The notes beneath the pieces are model-generated. The model was not told the DNA's origin. It made no database searches and was given only the letters and a program-made list of their open reading frames with translations. Made by a program: the position numbers and the translations under genes. DNA of 32,158 bases from Halothiobacillus sp. 15-55-196 (GTDB lineage: Bacteria > Pseudomonadota > Gammaproteobacteria > Halothiobacillales > Halothiobacillaceae). This document shows, in pieces, positions 28,629 to 32,158 of this stretch (position 1 is its first letter; every line of letters starts with the position of its first letter). The DNA lies in assembly GCA_002282715.1 (NCBI GenBank), contig NCKC01000021.1:1-32158 (forward strand), written 5' to 3'.

Positions 28629-28657
28629 TTTACGCTTAGCGATGTTTGTGCTATTAT
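28629..28657 (+). promoter_or_regulatory. Sigma70-type promoter of tonB-exbBD
   Basis: TTTACG (28629-28634) and TATTAT (28652-28657) are separated by 17 bases. Transcription would start near 28664, leaving a leader of about 120 bases before tonB. Confidence 0.55.
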
Positions 28658-28670
28658 CGCCTCCGATAAT
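28653..28670. promoter_or_regulatory. ATTATC-N6-GATAAT palindrome over the tonB -10 and start site
   Basis: A perfect inverted repeat of six bases on each side overlaps the -10 element and the likely start of transcription. GATAAT is the Fur half-site core, so a Fur operator for tonB is plausible; the wide centre is less typical. Confidence 0.4.
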
Positions 28671-28696
28671 TCAACTTAGATTGTTTTTGTATTTTT

Positions 28697-28789
28697 ATGG
28701 TGCCTTCACCAAAAAACGCTCAGCGAAGAACCTTCCGTTTTGGTAAAGGCATGAAGCAACTGACTAATCAACAAGAAACCGTTATATGA
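28697..28789 (+). CDS. Putative 30-codon leader ORF overlapping tonB
   Basis: An ATG at 28697 opens a basic 30-residue frame (MVPSPKNAQRRTFRFGKG...) whose TGA overlaps the tonB ATG as ATGA. It lies in the predicted tonB leader. A second in-frame ATG at 28751 has GGTAAAGG just before it. tonB itself has a poor ribosome site, so translational coupling would make sense. No family is recognised, the first ATG has no clear ribosome site, and chance is possible. Confidence 0.25.
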   Translation: MVPSPKNAQRRTFRFGKGMKQLTNQQETVI

Positions 28790-29760
28790 AAGCGCACTTA
28801 CATCAACATACGGATCCTTCGCGACTACCTGGTCTTTCAAGGGGTAACAGCATTCTCTTGCTTGGCCTTGTTATTGGACTGCACGGAGTTGTGCTCTATG
28901 CCCTATTGCGGAGCGAATCGGTATCGCAACCTGCGCAAGTCAGTGCGCCGGTGGCAGTGATGCTGGGTACATTGGTGACGCAACCTTCGCCGGTGATAGA
29001 GCCTGAACCAACTCCTGAACCAACTCCTGAACCAACTCCTGAGCCAACTCCTGAACCAACTCCTGAACCAGCTCCTGAACCAGCTCCTGAACCAGCTCCT
29101 GAACCAGCTCCTGAACCAACTCCTGAACCAACTCCTGAACCAACTCCTGAACCAACTCCAGAACCGGCTCCTGAACCGGCTCCTGAACCAGCTCCTGAAC
29201 CAGCTCCTGAACCAGCTCCAGCTCCAGCTCCTGCTCCAGAATCTGAACCGAAACCGGCCCCCAAGCCAGCTATCACTGAACCAAAAGCAAAACCAGAGGC
29301 AAAACCCCTTCCACGCCCAACGGTGAAAAAAAGTCCACCTCATACCAAGGCTCGTCCGACCAATAAAGCAGTGGAGTCGTTATCGACGGTTCAAGGTTCT
29401 CTATCGGGTTCAACCCAAGCGGAGAAAGCCCCAGCACCCGCAACAAATCCCGCTCCGGAGCAAACACTGCCGCCCATTGTTCAACCGAGATTGGACGCGC
29501 GCGCAGGCAACAACCCACCGCCGGATTACCCTCGCGCTGCCCGCAAGCGGGGTCTGGAGGGCACGGTCGTGTTATCTCTTTTGATTGGGGCAGACGGCAG
29601 CGTGCAGGATGTCAGTGTGGAGCGCTCCAGCGGTTATCCGCTTTTGGATCAGTCGGCCGTTAAAGCCATCAGTCGCTGGCACTTTCATCCGGCGACCCAA
29701 GGGGGCAAAGCCATCAGCTGGAACTATTTACAGCCCATCAAATTTTCTCTCACCGATTAA
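28786..29760 (+). CDS. tonB: TonB energy-transducing protein
   Basis: TonB links the inner-membrane proton-motive force to outer-membrane receptors. The 324-residue protein has a short cytoplasmic N-terminus and one membrane anchor at about residues 22-41 with a histidine inside it (His33), as in E. coli TonB. A very long Pro/Glu-rich periplasmic spacer made of EPTP/EPAP units (about residues 71-150) follows, with a Lys/Pro-rich stretch after it. The C-terminal receptor-binding domain (YPRAARKRGLEGTVVLSLLIGADGSV, then SGYPLLDQSAVKAISRWHF) covers the last 85 residues. It is first in tonB-exbB-exbD and divergent from the siderophore-receptor operon. Confidence 0.95.
   Translation: MKAHLHQHTDPSRLPGLSRGNSILLLGLVIGLHGVVLYALLRSESVSQPAQVSAPVAVMLGTLVTQPSPVIEPEPTPEPTPEPTPEPTPEPTPEPAPEPAPEPAPEPAPEPTPEPTPEPTPEPTPEPAPEPAPEPAPEPAPEPAPAPAPAPESEPKPAPKPAITEPKAKPEAKPLPRPTVKKSPPHTKARPTNKAVESLSTVQGSLSGSTQAEKAPAPATNPAPEQTLPPIVQPRLDARAGNNPPPDYPRAARKRGLEGTVVLSLLIGADGSVQDVSVERSSGYPLLDQSAVKAISRWHFHPATQGGKAISWNYLQPIKFSLTD
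29002..29239 (+). repeat. 12-base tandem repeat encoding EPTP/EPAP units in tonB
   Basis: About 20 near-identical 12-base units (CCTGAACCAACT and CCTGAACCAGCT, with a few GAG, CCG and CCA variants) run in tandem within tonB. The array keeps other reading frames open on both strands, which produces spurious Gly/Ser- and Arg/Ser/Trp-rich frames. Copy number is likely to vary between strains, changing the TonB spacer length without a frameshift. Confidence 0.95.
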
Positions 29761-29779
29761 GTACTTTTGAGGATTGACC

Positions 29780-30493
29780 ATGCCCAACTCATTTGATCTT
29801 GCCTCACTCTGGCAACAAAGTGATCTTATCATCCGCAGCGTTGCGCTACTCCTGTTGGCCATGTCTGTTTTGACCTGGTTCTATGTTCTACAACGACTAT
29901 CATTCATGTTGCGTCTGCGTGGCGTCAGTCGCCGATTCGAACAGTTCTGGCACACTCAGGGATACTCGGAAGGCTTGGCACTATTGGGGAAACCCGGTTA
30001 CATCAATCCGTTTCGCACTCTTGCGGATAGCGCGGTAGAAGCGGTTGAACACTACTACAGCCACTCAACAGATTTGCACAGCCAACTCCCTTTGAGCGAG
30101 TGGCTTTCATTATCGCTGACGAGCAAAATTGATGACATTCAGGAGTTTTTCCGTCAAGGAATGAGCGCACTAGCATCGATTGGCGCTGTGGCCCCTTTCA
30201 TTGGATTATTCGGCACCGTTTGGGGGATTTATCACGCATTGGAAAATATTGGCCAAACCGGATCAGCCAATTTAGCCACCATAGCGGGGCCTGTCGGAGA
30301 AGCCTTGGTAATGACCGCATTCGGACTGGCAGTCGCCATTCCTGCTGTGCTCGCCTACAACGCAATCAATAGGCAAAATCGACAACTCATCGCGCGCGTG
30401 CAGCGCTTCGCTCAACAATTACACACTTATCATGTCAGTGGCATCGCACCCACTGCACGCGCCAAAGCTAACGTTCAACAGTGGCAGGAGTAA
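29780..30493 (+). CDS. exbB: ExbB, TonB-system proton channel subunit
   Basis: ExbB forms the pentameric inner-membrane motor with ExbD. The 237-residue protein has an N-terminal membrane segment (VALLLLAMSVLTWFYVLQRL), a large cytoplasmic loop, and the conserved MotA/TolQ/ExbB core: LASIGAVAPFIGLFGTVWGI and GPVGEALVMTAFGLAVAIPAV. ATG 29780 is chosen over an upstream in-frame TTG at 29774 because GAGGA lies six bases before the ATG. It follows tonB by 19 bases. Confidence 0.95.
   Translation: MPNSFDLASLWQQSDLIIRSVALLLLAMSVLTWFYVLQRLSFMLRLRGVSRRFEQFWHTQGYSEGLALLGKPGYINPFRTLADSAVEAVEHYYSHSTDLHSQLPLSEWLSLSLTSKIDDIQEFFRQGMSALASIGAVAPFIGLFGTVWGIYHALENIGQTGSANLATIAGPVGEALVMTAFGLAVAIPAVLAYNAINRQNRQLIARVQRFAQQLHTYHVSGIAPTARAKANVQQWQE
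30486..30490 (+). promoter_or_regulatory. Ribosome binding site AGGAG of exbD
   Basis: AGGAG inside the last codons of exbB lies eight bases before ATG 30499 and decides this start over GTG 30481. Confidence 0.8.
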
Positions 30494-30498
30494 TCAAC

Positions 30499-30918
30499 AT
30501 GGGTTTTCAAACAGCCAAAGAAAATTCGGATGAAATGAGCGAAATCAACATGACCCCGTTAGTGGATGTTATGCTCGTCTTGCTAATTTTATTTATGGTG
30601 ACTATGCCGGTTCTGACTCAAGAAATTCGAGTCACACTACCCAAAACCACAAGCCAAACGCCAGTCACAGCGTCTAAAGATCCCATCAACCTTGCAATTC
30701 GAGCCGATGGCAGTTTGCAATGGAATCAAGAAAATTTAAGCGACGAAGCAGTTACAAAGAGGTTGGTAATCGCGGCTAAGGAGCAGCCACAACCAGTTAT
30801 CAGACTATATGGTGACGCAGCAGTACCCTATGGAAAAGTCATGAACGTGCTGGCCAGTGCCAAAGAAGCGGGCATCACCAATATTGGATTTGTCACTGAG
30901 CCAATGCCACAAAAGTAA
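30499..30918 (+). CDS. exbD: ExbD, TonB-system proton channel subunit
   Basis: ExbD is the single-span partner of ExbB, 139 residues here. The essential membrane aspartate is Asp23 in the motif INMTPLVDVMLVLLILFMV. The periplasmic part shows INLAIRADGSLQWN and the GDAAVPYGKVMNVLASAKEAGI block of the ExbD/TolR family. It begins five bases after the exbB stop, so co-translation is expected. No terminator was identified in the 68 bases before the convergent methyltransferase. Confidence 0.95.
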   Translation: MGFQTAKENSDEMSEINMTPLVDVMLVLLILFMVTMPVLTQEIRVTLPKTTSQTPVTASKDPINLAIRADGSLQWNQENLSDEAVTKRLVIAAKEQPQPVIRLYGDAAVPYGKVMNVLASAKEAGITNIGFVTEPMPQK

Positions 30919-30986
30919 GTTATGTAATCAACACCGAGCAGCAGCGCCAATATCGACACTCAGATTCTGGCGCAATTTGAATGGAT

Positions 30987-31550
30987 TCAACTTTTCCAAT
31001 CGAAGGCATCAACCCGTGCGGGGGGGAAGTTTCGCCATACGATATGACATTCGCTACAGGAAAACGGGCCGGTAAACGGCAGCTTGTTATCGTAAAGGTA
31101 ATAGGTGAACTGGATATAGCGCGTACCCGGTTGGGAAATTTGATTGATTTCTCGGCTGATCTGCTGCACGACGGACGATGGCATACTACGCAAAGGCAAG
31201 CTGGAGACGATGGCTCGGATCGGCGCCTCGATACCACTTAGCAATTGAGATAACCTGCAGGCATCACCGTGAATAATGTTGAGTCCAGGGAAACGCTGCC
31301 GCAAGAGCTGTGCGAAGGAATCGGTTCGCTCCACCAGAATCAGGTCATCCGGCTCGATACCCCGTTTCAGAAGTGCCCGCGTCATCGGGCCACTACCGGG
31401 ACCAAGTTCGATGACCTTGCCTTCACCATCGGGTACAAGTGCAGCCATTTGCCGTGCGAGATAAACCGAACTGGGACACAGTGCGCCTGTATGACGGGGG
31501 TTCTTGACGAATTCACGCGCAAAATTCAACCACTCACGGGTACGGATCAT
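30987..31550 (-). CDS. SAM-dependent methyltransferase, PmtA/rRNA-dimethylase-like
   Basis: A 187-residue class I methyltransferase. It contains the SAM-binding motif VIELGPGSGPMTRALL and an acidic second strand (LILVERTDSFAQLL), then IHGDACRL and the catalytic-region segment AIVSSLPLRSMP. The N-terminal FVKNPRHTGALCPSS block is common in the COG3963 family, which includes phospholipid N-methyltransferases (PmtA) and uncharacterised relatives. The substrate cannot be read from the sequence. Start ATG 31550 has GAGG four bases upstream. It is convergent with exbD and divergent from marC. Confidence 0.82.
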   Translation of the reverse strand: MIRTREWLNFAREFVKNPRHTGALCPSSVYLARQMAALVPDGEGKVIELGPGSGPMTRALLKRGIEPDDLILVERTDSFAQLLRQRFPGLNIIHGDACRLSQLLSGIEAPIRAIVSSLPLRSMPSSVVQQISREINQISQPGTRYIQFTYYLYDNKLPFTGPFSCSECHIVWRNFPPARVDAFDWKS

Positions 31551-31567
31551 AAAACCTCAGACAAACG

Positions 31568-31606
31568 CAGTGCCGTAAAGACGGTGTCATTTGGCACTGA
31601 CTTTAC
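31568..31606. other. Interleaved inverted repeats between methyltransferase and marC
   Basis: CAGTGCC (31568-31574) pairs with GGCACTG (31593-31599), while GTAAAG (31575-31580) pairs with CTTTAC (31601-31606). The two stems interlock, so they form either alternative hairpins or a pseudoknot. They lie in the leader of the minus-strand methyltransferase, ending 18 bases from its start codon. Confidence 0.4.
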
Positions 31607-31672
31607 CCGTCCGTACCGAAACGTCATATCAATGCACGTTTAATGTGCGAAAATAAATCCACCCAAGCCAAC

Positions 31673-31677
31673 AGGAA
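31673..31677 (+). promoter_or_regulatory. Ribosome binding site AGGAA of the marC gene
   Basis: AGGAA lies eight bases before TTG 31686, favouring that start; ATG 31698 is the alternative. Confidence 0.6.
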
Positions 31678-31685
31678 CGCTCCCC

Positions 31686-32158
31686 TTGACCGATTTAATG
31701 CACCATGCCCTGACGGCATTCATGGCGTTTCTTGCCATGATGAACCCGGTCGCCAACGCCGTTATCTTTCTGGGGCTCACGGCGGATATGGGCTTGGCAA
31801 CCACGCGCCATGTCGCTTGGCGCGCGGTACGAACGGCATTTTTCATTGTGCTGGCATTCGCCCTGTTCGGCCCGCTGGTGTTTTCATTATTCGGCATTAC
31901 TCTGCCCGCGTTAAGGGTAGCTGGCGGCGTGTTGATTGCCCTCGTTGGCTTTCGAATGCTGCACGGGGAAAATTCACGCGTGTCGCATCCCAAGCAGATT
32001 CCATCAGAGTCCGGCAGTGAGATCGACAGCTCGCAGAATGACGTTGCCATCACGCCGCTGGCTATTCCTGTACTGGCTGGCCCCGGCACCATTGCCACCG
32101 CCATGAGCTATTCCCCGAGCGGGCACTGGATGCAAACGGGTGCAACGATTTTGATGTT
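31686..32158 (+). CDS. MarC family integral membrane protein (5' part, runs off the window)
   Basis: The frame from TTG 31686 is open to the window end (157 codons visible). The translation shows MAFLAMMNPVANAVIFLGL and PLAIPVLAGPGTIATAMS, the two conserved NP-containing and AGPG blocks of the MarC/UAS family, with three to four membrane segments so far. Family members are inner-membrane proteins of unknown function; the old link to multiple antibiotic resistance was not upheld. A shorter, hydrophilic Ser/Glu-rich loop (SGSEIDSSQND) precedes the second block. About 50 residues or more are missing at the C-terminus. Confidence 0.88.
   Translation, partial: MTDLMHHALTAFMAFLAMMNPVANAVIFLGLTADMGLATTRHVAWRAVRTAFFIVLAFALFGPLVFSLFGITLPALRVAGGVLIALVGFRMLHGENSRVSHPKQIPSESGSEIDSSQNDVAITPLAIPVLAGPGTIATAMSYSPSGHWMQTGATILM

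Noticed and set aside
28896..29343. Long minus-strand frames rich in Gly-Ser or Arg-Ser-Trp opposite tonB
   Set aside because: They are mirror products of the 12-base repeat in tonB. They have no family resemblance and no ribosome site.

Overview
The window reads as chromosome of a chemolithotrophic, sulfur-oxidising gammaproteobacterium. A Halothiobacillus-like species is my best guess. The grounds are a flavoprotein sulfide:quinone oxidoreductase closely resembling the acidophile/halothiobacilli type, a SoxC/SoxD-type sulfite (sulfane) dehydrogenase pair, and housekeeping genes (prmB, dnaE, opgGH, HemY-type hemG) of gammaproteobacterial character. I see no rRNA, tRNA or CRISPR. The taxon is inference; no comparison could be run.

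Left part (1-5370): the 3' end of prmB, then an sqr gene broken by a frameshift, then three minus-strand genes: a MgtC/DUF4010 membrane protein, a YqhA-type membrane protein and an NDUFA9-like NAD(P)-binding protein. A strong bidirectional terminator separates sqr from the minus-strand genes.

Middle part (5371-16612): HemY-type protoporphyrinogen oxidase faces a minus-strand molybdenum-cofactor cluster transcribed moaE-moeA-moaC-moaA (no moaD). Divergent to moaE lies soxC-soxD, whose SoxC needs that cofactor, so cofactor synthesis sits beside its user. After soxD come a hairpin terminator and a 96-bp element with perfect 17-bp inverted ends, then dnaE on the minus strand.

Right-middle part (17103-22878): an osmoregulated periplasmic glucan operon, opgG - small ORF - opgH - opgD. 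The 97-codon ORF is joined to both neighbours by ATGA overlaps. It may be a detached version of the N-terminal cytoplasmic domain that this OpgH lacks.

Right part (22948-30918): an iron-uptake block. On the minus strand a TonB-dependent siderophore receptor, a PiuC-type 2-oxoglutarate/Fe(II) dioxygenase and a large PepSY-flavodoxin-ferredoxin-reductase fusion form one operon. Divergent from it is tonB-exbB-exbD. The 270-bp gap between the two operons carries Fur-box-like palindromes and a good sigma70-type promoter. The window ends with a minus-strand SAM methyltransferase and the 5' part of a MarC-family membrane protein.

The most interesting points are the small ORF in the opg operon, the decayed sqr (explained well by a deletion of about 28 bp between GAAAGTT repeats), the MITE-like 96-bp element, and the paired iron-uptake operons with a fused ferrisiderophore-reductase candidate. 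I did not find a clearly unprecedented defence or mobile system.
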